Below, piece by piece: positions 35,639 to 45,137 of a stretch of 59,817 nucleotides of DNA (position 1 is its first letter; each line of letters opens with the position of its first letter). The notes beneath the pieces were generated by a model. That model had not been told where the DNA came from. It saw only the letters and a list, made by a program, of their open reading frames with translations, and made no database searches. The position numbers were made by a program, and so were the translations under genes. The stretch covers positions 1-59,817 of the forward strand of contig JBEBSR010000008.1 in the NCBI GenBank assembly GCA_040394195.1. The letters are read 5' to 3'. Source of the stretch: Wohlfahrtiimonas larvae_A. GTDB taxonomy: Bacteria > Pseudomonadota > Gammaproteobacteria > Cardiobacteriales > Wohlfahrtiimonadaceae.

Positions 35639-38600
35639 TTAATACGGCCAACTCACTTGCTGTTTATAAGCTTCCACTGCTTTATTCTGTGCATCAATCT
35701 CTTCCGCACTCAGTTGCTCAATCAACTCATCCAGCGCCCAGCTCTCAATTAATTTCAAATAGAAATACTCTTTTGCAGTATCACCTTTCTCTTTGTAATA
35801 ATCTGATAAAGTGCCACCCGCATAAGTATTACCTTCTGCTAATATTCTCTCTGCCCATTCTAGGCCAAATTGTTCCACTTCTGGCGTTTTATCAAAGCCA
35901 TCAATGCCCTTGATTGCACTATTCACCATCGCAATTACTTCATCTAATGCATAAGGGCTTTCAGATTCCATTGCTTGATTCAATACTTCAGTGAAAAGTG
36001 CCATACCTTCTGCTTTTTTCGGTGCAATCGGATCATTTAAATATAATGAAACCATATTAATGCCTGATTTTATATCACCTTTATCATAGGCCTTTTGATA
36101 AAACTCCAATGCCTTTTGATTGCTTCTTGGCAATGCACCATTGCTATATTCGTACCAGCGCGCAATATTTGTATATTGATATGCTCTCTCTTCTTCAGAC
36201 AAAGTTGGCAATATTGTGTCAGCTTCAGCCACCATATTTTGACTGTAATAAAAACGCAATAAACCTAACTTTGCTTCAGGCAATGTTTTAGCTGCAGCAG
36301 AATATAATCGAATCACTTCTTTGACTTGTGCTTCTGATAATGGTGTTTCAATTTCTAAATATTGCGCCAACATTTGTTGTGCTTCAGCATGACCATTATC
36401 TGCTGCTTTTTGTAGCCATTCATTACGCTGGTAATTAGTTAGTCCTGAATAGTTATAAGATAAGCTCAAGAAATACTGTGCATCCACAACGCCTTTCTCA
36501 GCTGCTTTTAATACTAATTGATAACCTTCTGCACGAGCTTTAGGCTGATCAGAATAAGCATAATCTTCTAAGTAATACTTACCCAATTTAAAAGCTGCAT
36601 TCATATCACCTTTTTGAGCAGGTGCAACAACATCTTTGTAGAAATCTATATTTTCCAAAGCATCGCCATAACCTTCATTAGGCAATAACTTGTAATAGCG
36701 CACAGCTTTATCCCAGTTGAGTGGTACATCTTTGCCTGTGCGATAAGCTTCTGCCATTTGATATGCAGCACTTTCATCTTTCAATTCTGCTAATTGCTCT
36801 AAGATTTTAAAATGCTTTGCTGAATCTCGTTGTGTACCAATGCCCATTTGATAAGCATAATCCAATTCACTGAGTGCATCTGCTTTCACTTGTTTTTGTG
36901 AACTGTGACTATTTTGTAAAAGTGCATCAAAACCCTTCATGCTATCCAAATACACATTGGCATCTTCTACATTAATTTTTGCATACTGCGTAATCCAATC
37001 TAACATCTGTTGGCGCGTAATATTACGATCTCTTGCTTCTGTATAACGTTGATACAATATTGCAAAATCAGTGGTTTGATTGATCAATACATTCTTCGCC
37101 AATTGTTTTGTGGCTTTGCTGATATGTTTAGGATCAGCGGATTGATCCAACAAATAGATCCACTCATTGAAAGTTTCTTCATCATTCAAATCGCCCCATT
37201 TTTCTATGACTTCAATGGCAAGCTCTGGTCGTTTATTATTTTGATACATATAGAACAATGTTCTCACAGCTTCATCATCTTTTTGCTCTGCACGTGCGAT
37301 TAAACCTTCTAAATATTCACGTTCAGCAGGAATACGTTCTTGATCGTATTCTGCACGTTCAGAAGGGTTCTCTATTTTTTGATAAGTTTGATCTGCTAAA
37401 TCATAATCTAACTGGAAGAAGTAGAACTCTGCCAACTGCTGATAGTTATCATCATTGGGTTCTAAGGCAACTAGCTTTTCTGTGAGAGTTCTTTGTGCTG
37501 GGTAATTGTATTTCTCTTTTGCATGATCCAACAATGCACGCACAGCATTCACGTTGCCTTTATCTGCTGAAGCATTCAGCAGTTGATAAGCTTCATCGGT
37601 ATTGATCTGTTTGCCTAACATCCAACGAGCATAATTCACACAAGCCAATGTATTGCCTGCATCACAACTCTTTTTAATTTCTGCTAATGCATCAAAGTTC
37701 GCACGATAAGGTTCAACCGTCACAAGTTTGTATAGCCATTCCTGAACAATTGGTGATTTATCTTTGAAAGATAACAATAACTCCAATGTTGCAGCATCAA
37801 CTTTTTGTGATTCTGCAACACTAATAATTAGATCCAAGCCTTCGGCTTGTAATACCGCATCATCACTTTGCGTTAATAACATGCCTAATGGAACATGCGC
37901 ATTCATATTGGTTGTTAATCGATATAACTCAATTGCTTTATTTAGATCTTTTTCTACGCCTTTACCATGATGATAGCTATCTGCTAATTCATACAATGCT
38001 TGGTAATCTTCAGGATATTTTTCGATGATTTCAGAAAATAAGATATTAGCTGTTTTCTCATCCTTAGCAACATTGCCTTCACCATATTTGAGCATCATGG
38101 CTTGGAATAAACGCGCTTGATCTGCTTCAAGATCATCATTATTCAAGCCGATAATTTGCTGATATAACGTTAATGCTTTAGTAGCATCGCCATACTGAGC
38201 ATCAATTTGATAAATCTGCGCTAAATGCATCAATGCTTTAGAATCTTGAGGATTCAATTCGATCGCATGATTCAAATCTGCAAAGATTGCTGGCATTACT
38301 TCGCTACGAACACCCAAATCATTGTAAAGCAACCATGCTTTTTCACGGTACGCTGTTCCATCATTCGGGAATTGTTCAATCAATTTGTTATACCAATCCA
38401 AAGCTGATTTTAATGAGGTTTTGTTATATGTAGCATTATCACCATGATATCGGGCCAAATTAACCATCGAAACAAAATCACCAGATTCTGCCGCTTTTGT
38501 TAAATAGGGAATTGCATCACTACCTGTTAAGTTTTGGCTCAAAAATAGATTTGCTTGCATATCGCCAGATTTAGCTAATTGAGCGATCTGTTCAATCACT

Positions 38601-39613
38601 TCTGTTTTATCTGCGTACCAACCTTCATCCAAATAATACATAGCAATTGCGGCGCTTTTATCACCTAAATCTACAGCCTTTTGGAAATACTCTTTGGCAA
38701 CTTTTGGATCATGGCTCAATGCACCCATCATTCGTGCTGCATTGGCATTAGTTTCGGCTTCTTTTTTAAACTTTGCCACAACATCATCTGCCACTTTTTG
38801 TGTGCGAGTATTTAATGGCGAAATATCTCTAACATGAAAATAAACAGGATCATTAATCTCTGAGAAATTTTCATAATAGATTTTCGCATATTCATTGTAT
38901 TTAGCTTTATCCGCTGGAAAATCTTTATAATCGCCGTTATATAGATCTCTCAAAAGATAAACACTGCTTTTTGCACCCTGCTGATAAGCAGCTTCCAAAT
39001 ATTGTGCTGCTTTTTGTGGTTCGTACGGAATATCATCAAACATTGTATGACCTTGCAAAGCCATCACACCCACATAATAATTGGTCATAGCTGTCGGTCG
39101 AATCTCATGTACCTTAGTAATTAAGGCAACTAGCTCTTTAGGATCTTCTATACCAAAGAGTTCTTGGCTACTCATGCCATTATTAATGGTGAATTCATAA
39201 GCTTCAGGTAAATTTGCATCCAATGCCATTTGTATATATTTTTGAAACTCCGCGATTGTTGCAGGGCTTTTAACAATGTCGCTGTCCCAACTACTATTAC
39301 TCAATGATTTAAAAAGGCTATATGCTAAGTTATAAGCAGATTTAGCATCACCTGCATCCGCAGATTTTTTTAACCATTCTCGCCCTTCAACTTGATCATA
39401 CTCAGGAAAAGATGGATTCAATAACAGTGAACCATAAATAAAAGCAGCATCTTTTTCGTTATTTTCTGCAGATATTTTAAACTCCGCAAAGCTTGTCGTT
39501 AAATCAGCACCATCAAAAGCATCCCAAGCTTTATCCACATCTGCCCATGAGATTGCGGATAAACATAATAAGGAAACTGCTAATGCACTGCGTTTATAAG
39601 TAGGAAACTTCAT
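35639..39613 (-). CDS. Large secreted TPR/Sel1-repeat protein
   Basis: A signal peptide (1-24, ending AISWA) is followed by about 1300 exported residues made of helical TPR and Sel1-like repeats. Repeat-type segments include AGDAKSAYNLAYSLFKSL, ESGDFVSMVNLARYHGD, ALMHLAQIYQIDAQYGDATKAL, ALYELADSYHHGKGVEKDLNKAIELYR, AAYQMAEAYRTGKDVPLNWDKAVRYYKLL and AQYFLSLSYNYSGL. Sel1 units, with the form A-G-A-x-L-G and a K-D-x-x-K-A-x-x-x-Y tail, dominate the centre and C-terminus. No membrane helix or catalytic motif is visible, so it is probably a periplasmic scaffold. AlgK-like or outer-membrane assembly roles are possible but unsupported. It is a single gene with the weak ribosome binding site AAAGG. 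Its size is unusual for this class. Confidence 0.8.
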   Translation of the reverse strand: MKFPTYKRSALAVSLLCLSAISWADVDKAWDAFDGADLTTSFAEFKISAENNEKDAAFIYGSLLLNPSFPEYDQVEGREWLKKSADAGDAKSAYNLAYSLFKSLSNSSWDSDIVKSPATIAEFQKYIQMALDANLPEAYEFTINNGMSSQELFGIEDPKELVALITKVHEIRPTAMTNYYVGVMALQGHTMFDDIPYEPQKAAQYLEAAYQQGAKSSVYLLRDLYNGDYKDFPADKAKYNEYAKIYYENFSEINDPVYFHVRDISPLNTRTQKVADDVVAKFKKEAETNANAARMMGALSHDPKVAKEYFQKAVDLGDKSAAIAMYYLDEGWYADKTEVIEQIAQLAKSGDMQANLFLSQNLTGSDAIPYLTKAAESGDFVSMVNLARYHGDNATYNKTSLKSALDWYNKLIEQFPNDGTAYREKAWLLYNDLGVRSEVMPAIFADLNHAIELNPQDSKALMHLAQIYQIDAQYGDATKALTLYQQIIGLNNDDLEADQARLFQAMMLKYGEGNVAKDEKTANILFSEIIEKYPEDYQALYELADSYHHGKGVEKDLNKAIELYRLTTNMNAHVPLGMLLTQSDDAVLQAEGLDLIISVAESQKVDAATLELLLSFKDKSPIVQEWLYKLVTVEPYRANFDALAEIKKSCDAGNTLACVNYARWMLGKQINTDEAYQLLNASADKGNVNAVRALLDHAKEKYNYPAQRTLTEKLVALEPNDDNYQQLAEFYFFQLDYDLADQTYQKIENPSERAEYDQERIPAEREYLEGLIARAEQKDDEAVRTLFYMYQNNKRPELAIEVIEKWGDLNDEETFNEWIYLLDQSADPKHISKATKQLAKNVLINQTTDFAILYQRYTEARDRNITRQQMLDWITQYAKINVEDANVYLDSMKGFDALLQNSHSSQKQVKADALSELDYAYQMGIGTQRDSAKHFKILEQLAELKDESAAYQMAEAYRTGKDVPLNWDKAVRYYKLLPNEGYGDALENIDFYKDVVAPAQKGDMNAAFKLGKYYLEDYAYSDQPKARAEGYQLVLKAAEKGVVDAQYFLSLSYNYSGLTNYQRNEWLQKAADNGHAEAQQMLAQYLEIETPLSEAQVKEVIRLYSAAAKTLPEAKLGLLRFYYSQNMVAEADTILPTLSEEERAYQYTNIARWYEYSNGALPRSNQKALEFYQKAYDKGDIKSGINMVSLYLNDPIAPKKAEGMALFTEVLNQAMESESPYALDEVIAMVNSAIKGIDGFDKTPEVEQFGLEWAERILAEGNTYAGGTLSDYYKEKGDTAKEYFYLKLIESWALDELIEQLSAEEIDAQNKAVEAYKQQVSWPY

Positions 39614-39758
39614 AAAAAACCTTTGAGCAAAGTGGAGTCATTCTATCTGTGAATAAATAGCATAATCGGTGTAAAATATGAATAACAATTATTCTGTATT
39701 TACTGATAGAATAGCGGTTTTACGATTTTTGTATGATCTCAAGGGATATATCATCACT

Positions 39759-40190
39759 ATGACTTTTATGGAATTTTTTCGCGCTGAATGGATGTGGTTT
39801 GCAGGTTTAACTGTTGTATTCGTTTTGATCATTATGAATGAAATTAAATCTGTTAGACAAAAAGCTTTCGTAATTTCAGCGGCTAAAGCATTACAATTAT
39901 CTAACAATGATGAAGCAGTTTTTGTCGACATGCGTGATGCAGATACTTTTAAAAGATCTCACATCCCAAGCGCAGTTCATGTTCCATCAGACCAACTTAC
40001 AACCAAATTAGTGGATGGCACGCGCTTTAAAGATAAAGTGATTGTGCTCTACTGCGATTCAGGCACAACTTCAACAGAAAAAGTTGAAAAATTACGCAAA
40101 GAACACTCAAATTTAAGCCTTTTCTCACTTCAAGGTGGCTTAAATGGTTGGTTACAAACAAATTTACCAGTTGAATCATCGAAGAAATAG
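39759..40190 (+). CDS. yibN: YibN-like membrane-anchored rhodanese domain protein
   Basis: One N-terminal membrane helix (about 11-27) followed by a cytosolic rhodanese-like domain with DEAVFVDMRDADTFKRSHIPSA and the active-site loop YCDSGTT, where Cys99 could carry a persulfide. The frame is open from 39678, but ATG 39759 gives 143 residues, the same as E. coli YibN, and follows AAGGGA with a 12-base gap. The order yibN-grxC-secB is the same as in E. coli, which supports the assignment. The physiological role of YibN is not well defined; thiol or membrane-protein biogenesis links are inferred from neighbours. Confidence 0.85.
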   Translation: MTFMEFFRAEWMWFAGLTVVFVLIIMNEIKSVRQKAFVISAAKALQLSNNDEAVFVDMRDADTFKRSHIPSAVHVPSDQLTTKLVDGTRFKDKVIVLYCDSGTTSTEKVEKLRKEHSNLSLFSLQGGLNGWLQTNLPVESSKK

Positions 40191-40199
40191 GAGTTCACT

Positions 40200-40451
40200 A
40201 TGTCAGTCGAAATGTATTATTTACCTTCTTGCCCATACTGCAAACGTGCATTAGATCTTTTGAAAAAGAAAGGTGCAGAAGTAAAAATTTATGACGTTAA
40301 CCAAGATGCTAAATATTGGGAAGAGAGCAAAAAGCGCACAGGCCGTGATACTGTTCCTCAAATTTTCATTGATGGTCAACACATTGGTGGCTGTGATGAC
40401 CTTCACGCATTAGATGCAAAAGGTGGATTAGATCCATTATTAAATAAATAA
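40200..40451 (+). CDS. grxC: Glutaredoxin 3
   Basis: Small glutathione-dependent thiol reductase of 83 residues with the dithiol active site CPYC (11-14), the cis-proline segment TVPQIFIDGQHIGG and the glutathione-binding GGCDDL. It reduces protein disulfides and glutathione mixed disulfides in the cytosol. AGGAG precedes the start; it lies 9 bases after yibN and 40 bases before secB. Confidence 0.95.
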   Translation: MSVEMYYLPSCPYCKRALDLLKKKGAEVKIYDVNQDAKYWEESKKRTGRDTVPQIFIDGQHIGGCDDLHALDAKGGLDPLLNK

Positions 40452-40491
40452 TTGATTCACTTTTATTCATTTCATTAATTAAGGAAACATT

Positions 40492-40950
40492 ATGTCTGAA
40501 AATGCAGCAAACGAAACTGGCCCAGTTTTTAACATTCACAAACTATACAGCAAGAATATTTCTGTAGAAGTTCCAAATGCGCCAGCATGCTTCAAAAATG
40601 AGACTGCACCAGAAATCTCTGTGCAATTAGCAAACATCGCTGCACAAGTTGAAGAAAATGTAACAGAAGTTGCATTACGTTTAACTGTAACAGCTAAAGT
40701 TGGCGAAGAAATCTTGTACTTGGTAGAAATCGAACAAGCTGGTGTTTTCACAATCGAAGGCTTCAATGAAGAGCAACGTGGTCACATGGAAGGTGCATTC
40801 TGCCCTAACATTTTGTTCCCATATGCACGCGAAACATTGGATGCAATGATTTTGAAAGCAGGCTTCCCACCATTAACATTGGCACCTGTTAACTTCGATT
40901 TGCTCTACGCACAACGTTTAGAACAAATGCAAACTGAAGGCAATGCATAA
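40492..40950 (+). CDS. secB: Protein-export chaperone SecB
   Basis: Tetrameric cytosolic chaperone that keeps preproteins unfolded and delivers them to SecA. The 152 residues include the beta-strand segment FNIHKLYSKNISVEVPNAP and the SecA-contact and C-terminal region CPNILFPYARETLDAMILKAGFPPLTLAPVNFDLLYAQRL. Length is standard. AAGGA precedes the ATG, and a strong terminator ends the yibN-grxC-secB unit. gpsA, which follows in E. coli, is not present here. Confidence 0.96.
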   Translation: MSENAANETGPVFNIHKLYSKNISVEVPNAPACFKNETAPEISVQLANIAAQVEENVTEVALRLTVTAKVGEEILYLVEIEQAGVFTIEGFNEEQRGHMEGAFCPNILFPYARETLDAMILKAGFPPLTLAPVNFDLLYAQRLEQMQTEGNA

Positions 40951-40968
40951 TATAATATGCATTCCGTG

Positions 40969-40991
40969 AAAACCCTCTTTCGGAGGGTTTT
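40969..40991 (+). terminator. Terminator after secB
   Basis: Nine-base stem (AAAACCCTC / GAGGGTTTT) with loop TTTCG and a T-run, immediately before holA. Confidence 0.9.
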
Positions 40992-41015
40992 TCTTTATAA
41001 CGAGAATGGAAAACT

Positions 41016-42047
41016 ATGCGGATTGCTCAAGACTTTGTCACAAAAGAATTACCCAAAATTATCAAACTCCCTTATTGCATCATTGTAGGCGATGAACCTG
41101 CGTTAATGCTCAACACTGAGCAAAAGATTAAAGATGCAATCATGAATTCAGGCGAATATGAGCGTGAAGTTTTTGATGTGGATAATAAATTTGATTGGTC
41201 AGATATTATTAATACAAGCCAAAGCCTTTCATTATTTTCAACGCAAAAGCTCATTCAACTCAGATTTACCAATAAACCTGATGCTAAAACATTCAAAATA
41301 TTGCATGAATGTTTGGATAAAACAAATCCCGATCTTTTTTATCTCATCACAACACCAAAACTCGATAGCAATACTTTAAAGAATAAAACGCTATCGATGG
41401 TTGAGCGAAATGGCTGTTTAATTACAATTTATCCACCAGATCATACAAAGCTCCCAAGCTGGATTCAAAATAGAGCAAATGAATTGCGTGTGAATTTGTC
41501 ACAGGAATCTGTAGCTTTCATCGCAGCTCACAATGAAGGTAACTTCCTAGCGATTGAACAGCTGTTAACGCAATTATCATTTTTATATGGTCATCAACAG
41601 ATTTCCAATGAAATGATCGCTGAGCTTAGTTCAGAAAACTCTAACTTTGTGGCATTTGATTTAAGTTCTGCTTTGTTAACAGGTGATATTTCCCGTATTT
41701 ATCGCATCATTCAGGGATTACGTTCTGAAGGTGATGTGCCAACATTGGTAAATTGGGTATTGCAAAAAGAGATCGCAACGTTACAAAAAATGTATGCCAA
41801 GATGGATGCTGGTGCCACAATCGAAATGGCATTGAATGATGTTTGGCAAAATCAAAAACCATTGTATCGCTCTGCTTTGAATCGTATGAATGCAAATCGT
41901 TTACGTAATTTAAGCAGCATGGTGGTACAAATCGATCTGTCCATTAAAGGTCAAATGAACGAAAACCCTTGGAATGCTATTATGCGTACAGCCTTTGCCT
42001 TCGCAGGCAAAAGACTTCTTCCTTTAAGCGCAGAGATTAAACTATGA
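41016..42047 (+). CDS. holA: DNA polymerase III delta subunit
   Basis: Subunit of the clamp loader that opens the beta sliding clamp. The 343 residues have the family pattern: N-terminal region IVGDEPALMLNTEQKIKDAI, ITTPKLDSNTLKNKTLSMVE, WIQNRANELRVNLSQESVAFIA and a helical C-terminal collar ending KRLLPLSAEIKL. The beta-binding segment is in SLSLFSTQKLIQLR. The usual upstream genes leuS and lptE are absent. Its stop overlaps the scpB start (ATGA), so translation is coupled. The start lies 25 bases after the secB terminator. Confidence 0.92.
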   Translation: MRIAQDFVTKELPKIIKLPYCIIVGDEPALMLNTEQKIKDAIMNSGEYEREVFDVDNKFDWSDIINTSQSLSLFSTQKLIQLRFTNKPDAKTFKILHECLDKTNPDLFYLITTPKLDSNTLKNKTLSMVERNGCLITIYPPDHTKLPSWIQNRANELRVNLSQESVAFIAAHNEGNFLAIEQLLTQLSFLYGHQQISNEMIAELSSENSNFVAFDLSSALLTGDISRIYRIIQGLRSEGDVPTLVNWVLQKEIATLQKMYAKMDAGATIEMALNDVWQNQKPLYRSALNRMNANRLRNLSSMVVQIDLSIKGQMNENPWNAIMRTAFAFAGKRLLPLSAEIKL

Positions 42048-42625
42048 ATGCTTTACCGCCTTTAAATATTTTATTAGAAGCCATTTTAAGTGCCGCACAA
42101 ACGCCGCTTAAAATTAGTGACATTCAAACTCTGTTTGATGTTCACGAACAACCCACAACAGAAGACATCAAAGAAGCTTTACAAGTTTTGAAATACAAAT
42201 TAGATGGTCGCGGTGTTGAATTAGTGGAAGTTGCTTCAGGTTACCGCATTCAAGTGCCACAGCAATATTCACAATGGGTTTCACGTTTATATGATGAAAA
42301 ACCACAACGTTACAGCCGTGCTTTATTGGAAACATTAGCATTGATTGCTTATCGCCAACCGATTAGCCGTGGCGACATTGAAGAGATTCGTGGCGTTTCT
42401 GTCAGCAGTAACATCATGAAAACATTGCAAGAGCGTGAATGGATTAAAGTGCTTGGCCAACGTGAAGTTCCTGGTCGCCCTAATTTATATGGTACGACCA
42501 AACAATTTTTAGATGATTTCAATCTTAAGCAATTAAGCGAGCTCCCGCCATTAATCGAATTGGAAAAGCTCGATAAAACGGTTGAACAGATGGGATTATC
42601 CTTCAACGCAACTGAGGAAGCTTAA
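42044..42625 (+). CDS. scpB: Segregation and condensation protein B
   Basis: Winged-helix kleisin-associated protein that, with ScpA, binds SMC-type ATPases in chromosome condensation. The 193 residues show the two winged-helix units, with RYSRALLETLALIAYRQPISRGDIEEIRGVSVSSNIMKTLQEREWIKVLGQREVPGRPNLYGTTKQFLDDF being the strongest family region. It overlaps holA by 4 bases and its stop TAA abuts the lolC ATG (TAAATG). No scpA or smc is in the window. Confidence 0.92.
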   Translation: MNALPPLNILLEAILSAAQTPLKISDIQTLFDVHEQPTTEDIKEALQVLKYKLDGRGVELVEVASGYRIQVPQQYSQWVSRLYDEKPQRYSRALLETLALIAYRQPISRGDIEEIRGVSVSSNIMKTLQEREWIKVLGQREVPGRPNLYGTTKQFLDDFNLKQLSELPPLIELEKLDKTVEQMGLSFNATEEA

Positions 42626-43891
42626 ATGTTTCGCCCATTAACGTTATTCATTGGATTGCGTTATACGCGCGCCAAACGAAAAAAGAACTTTATCTCCTTC
42701 ATCTCTTTCATTTCCATTGGTGGAATTGCTCTCGGGATGATGACGATGATTGTTGTGTTATCTGTGATGAATGGTTTTCAAAATGAAGTTCGCCAACGCA
42801 ATCTTGCCATGGCTTATGATCTATCCATTCGCAATAGTAATCCACAGGGCTTTGTGGAAAACTGGCAGGCATCATATTCAGAGATTAAAGATAATCCCAA
42901 TATCATGGCAGCTGCACCTTTTAATAATGGTGAAGGATTAATGGCAGCGAATGGGCAATTCTTCCCTGTGAAAATTCAAGGTGTTGATCCTAACTATGAA
43001 TCAGCTGTTTCTAGTATCAGTGATTCTATGACAACTGATTTTATTTCAGGCGCTGATTTCACTATTTTGGAAGAGGGTGAATTTGGCACAGTTTTAGGTT
43101 CTGACCTTGCACTGAATCTAGGCTTAAATGTTGGTGATTATGTCACATTGATCACACCTAAAATTCAGATCACAGCAGCTGGTGCTATTCCTCGTATGAA
43201 GCGTCTAAAAGTTGTGGGTGTTTTTCGCTTAGGTGCTTATGAATATGATTCTGTCATGGCTTTAATGAACTACAAAGACAGTGGCAGAATCTATCAAATT
43301 CCTAAAAATAGTGTTTCAGGCTTTCGCTTGAAGCTGAATGATCCTATGGCTGCACGTGAAACTGCAGAACAAGCGCAAGCTAAACTTGGCGATGAATACA
43401 GCACAATGACTTGGATTGAAGAGTTCAAAACCCTTTTCAAAATGATCGAAATCGAAAAACTCACAATGTTCACGATTATGAGTTTAATCGTTGCTGTTGC
43501 TGTGTTTAATGTTGTTTCCACATTAGTGATGGTTGTGACAGAGAAACGCCCCGAAATTGCGATATTACGCACTTTGGGTATGTCACCTGCACAAATCATG
43601 ATGATCTTCATGGTGCAAGGCGTATTCATTGGTTTCTTTGGGGCTATTATTGGTATTCTTTTGGGGCTATTAATTGCCTTCAATGTGAATTCCATCATTA
43701 CATTCATCGAAGGTATTTTTGGTGGCAATGTTGGTAATGCATTCTATGTGATGGAAATTCCATCCATTGTTGTGTGGAGTGATATTTATGTGGTTGCTTT
43801 GATCACATTTGGCTTAGCAAGTGTTGCAACGCTCTACCCAGCTTGGAAAGCTTCCCAAACTCAACCTGCGGAGGCACTCCGTTATGATTAA
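42626..43891 (+). CDS. lolC: Lipoprotein-releasing ABC permease LolC/LolE family, first copy
   Basis: Inner-membrane subunit of the LolCDE exporter that releases outer-membrane lipoproteins to the carrier LolA. Residues 1-50 hold the first helix with GLRYTRAKRKKNFISFISFISIGGIALGMMTMIVVLSVMNGF, a large periplasmic domain spans about 50-270, and three C-terminal helices (about 275-415) follow, in the MacB/FtsX-type fold. It ends in PAEALRYD. Length 421. LolC versus LolE cannot be settled by eye; I name it by position. It starts directly at the scpB stop and overlaps the next gene by 8 bases. Confidence 0.88.
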   Translation: MFRPLTLFIGLRYTRAKRKKNFISFISFISIGGIALGMMTMIVVLSVMNGFQNEVRQRNLAMAYDLSIRNSNPQGFVENWQASYSEIKDNPNIMAAAPFNNGEGLMAANGQFFPVKIQGVDPNYESAVSSISDSMTTDFISGADFTILEEGEFGTVLGSDLALNLGLNVGDYVTLITPKIQITAAGAIPRMKRLKVVGVFRLGAYEYDSVMALMNYKDSGRIYQIPKNSVSGFRLKLNDPMAARETAEQAQAKLGDEYSTMTWIEEFKTLFKMIEIEKLTMFTIMSLIVAVAVFNVVSTLVMVVTEKRPEIAILRTLGMSPAQIMMIFMVQGVFIGFFGAIIGILLGLLIAFNVNSIITFIEGIFGGNVGNAFYVMEIPSIVVWSDIYVVALITFGLASVATLYPAWKASQTQPAEALRYD

Positions 43892-45137
43892 ATTATTTAA
43901 ACCATTAAGTTTATCCATTGGGCTTCGCTATACCGCAGCACAACGTAAGAATAACTTTATTTCTTTCATTTCATTCATTTCCATTGGTGGGATTGCACTC
44001 GGATTAACAGCAATCATCGTTGTATTATCTGTAATGAATGGTTTCCAGCAAGGTATTACAGAAGTGAGCCAATCCGTTGCTTATGATCTCAAAATCACAA
44101 AACGCCCCAATAGTGGTTATTTTGATGACTGGCAGATGATGTATAACAAAGCTGCAAACCATGAAAACATTGTGGCAGGCGCACCTTTCACCAATGGCGA
44201 AGGATTAATGAGTGCCAATGGCTTAATGCGCCCTGTTCGCATTGAAGGCGTTGATCCTCGTTATCAATCCAATGTTTCACACATCATGCCGAGCTTCGAT
44301 GCCCTTAATCAAACTGAATCAGGCATTATTCTCGGCAAAGATTTGGCTCAATTATTGGATGCCAACATTGGGGATTACATTACATTAGTGACACCAGAAG
44401 TTGCTGAACATTCTGAAGCAGTGATTCCTCGAGTGAAAGGCTTCACTGTTGTGGATATCTTCAGCGTTGGCATGTATGAATATGATGCCAATACGGCAAT
44501 CATTCATATCAATGAAGCTAATCAAGTGTTCAAAGTCCCTGAAAATGAGGCTCAAGGCATTCGCTTAAAATTACATGATATTAACGTTGCACGAGCAACA
44601 GCAATGGATATTGTGGATAACCTTGAGGATAACTCTGTGCTCATTTATAGCTGGGTGGATCAATTCGCCACTTTAGCCAATATGATTGAAACAGAAAAGC
44701 GCACAATTTTTGTCATCATGAGCTTGATTGTTGCGGTTGCTGTTTTCAATGTGGTTTCCACTTTAGTCATGGTAGTGAATGATAAGCGTTCTGAAATTGC
44801 GATTCTCAGAACATTGGGATTAGCACCAAAATCCATCATGGCAATCTTTATGGTACAAGGCATTGTGATTGGCTTCTGGGGCGTTTTAATTGGCACAGGG
44901 TTAGGATTATTGATCAGCATGAATGTGAATAACCTCATTCATTGGATCGAGTCACTTTTGGGTTATACCGTATTTGAGCCAAGTGTTTATCCTTTATCTC
45001 ATATTCCTACCATCATTCACTGGGGCGATATTTTCATGATCTCCCTAATGGCATTTTTATTGGCAAGTTTAGCAACGCTTTATCCTGCATGGAAAGCGGC
45101 TAAAACTCAACCTGCTGAGGCTTTACGTTATGAGTAA
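43884..45137 (+). CDS. lolE: Lipoprotein-releasing ABC permease LolC/LolE family, second copy
   Basis: Paralogue of the preceding permease with the same layout: GLRYTAAQRKNNFISFISFISIGGIALGLTAIIVVLSVMNGF at the first helix, a periplasmic domain, three C-terminal helices and the ending PAEALRYE. The frame is open from 43821 inside lolC, but ATG 43884 gives a protein of 417 residues that aligns with the N-terminus of its partner, and it overlaps lolC by 8 bases, the same as the lolE-lolD overlap. The two copies form the LolC-LolE heterodimer. The LolE/LolC naming is by position. Confidence 0.88.
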   Translation: MIKLFKPLSLSIGLRYTAAQRKNNFISFISFISIGGIALGLTAIIVVLSVMNGFQQGITEVSQSVAYDLKITKRPNSGYFDDWQMMYNKAANHENIVAGAPFTNGEGLMSANGLMRPVRIEGVDPRYQSNVSHIMPSFDALNQTESGIILGKDLAQLLDANIGDYITLVTPEVAEHSEAVIPRVKGFTVVDIFSVGMYEYDANTAIIHINEANQVFKVPENEAQGIRLKLHDINVARATAMDIVDNLEDNSVLIYSWVDQFATLANMIETEKRTIFVIMSLIVAVAVFNVVSTLVMVVNDKRSEIAILRTLGLAPKSIMAIFMVQGIVIGFWGVLIGTGLGLLISMNVNNLIHWIESLLGYTVFEPSVYPLSHIPTIIHWGDIFMISLMAFLLASLATLYPAWKAAKTQPAEALRYE

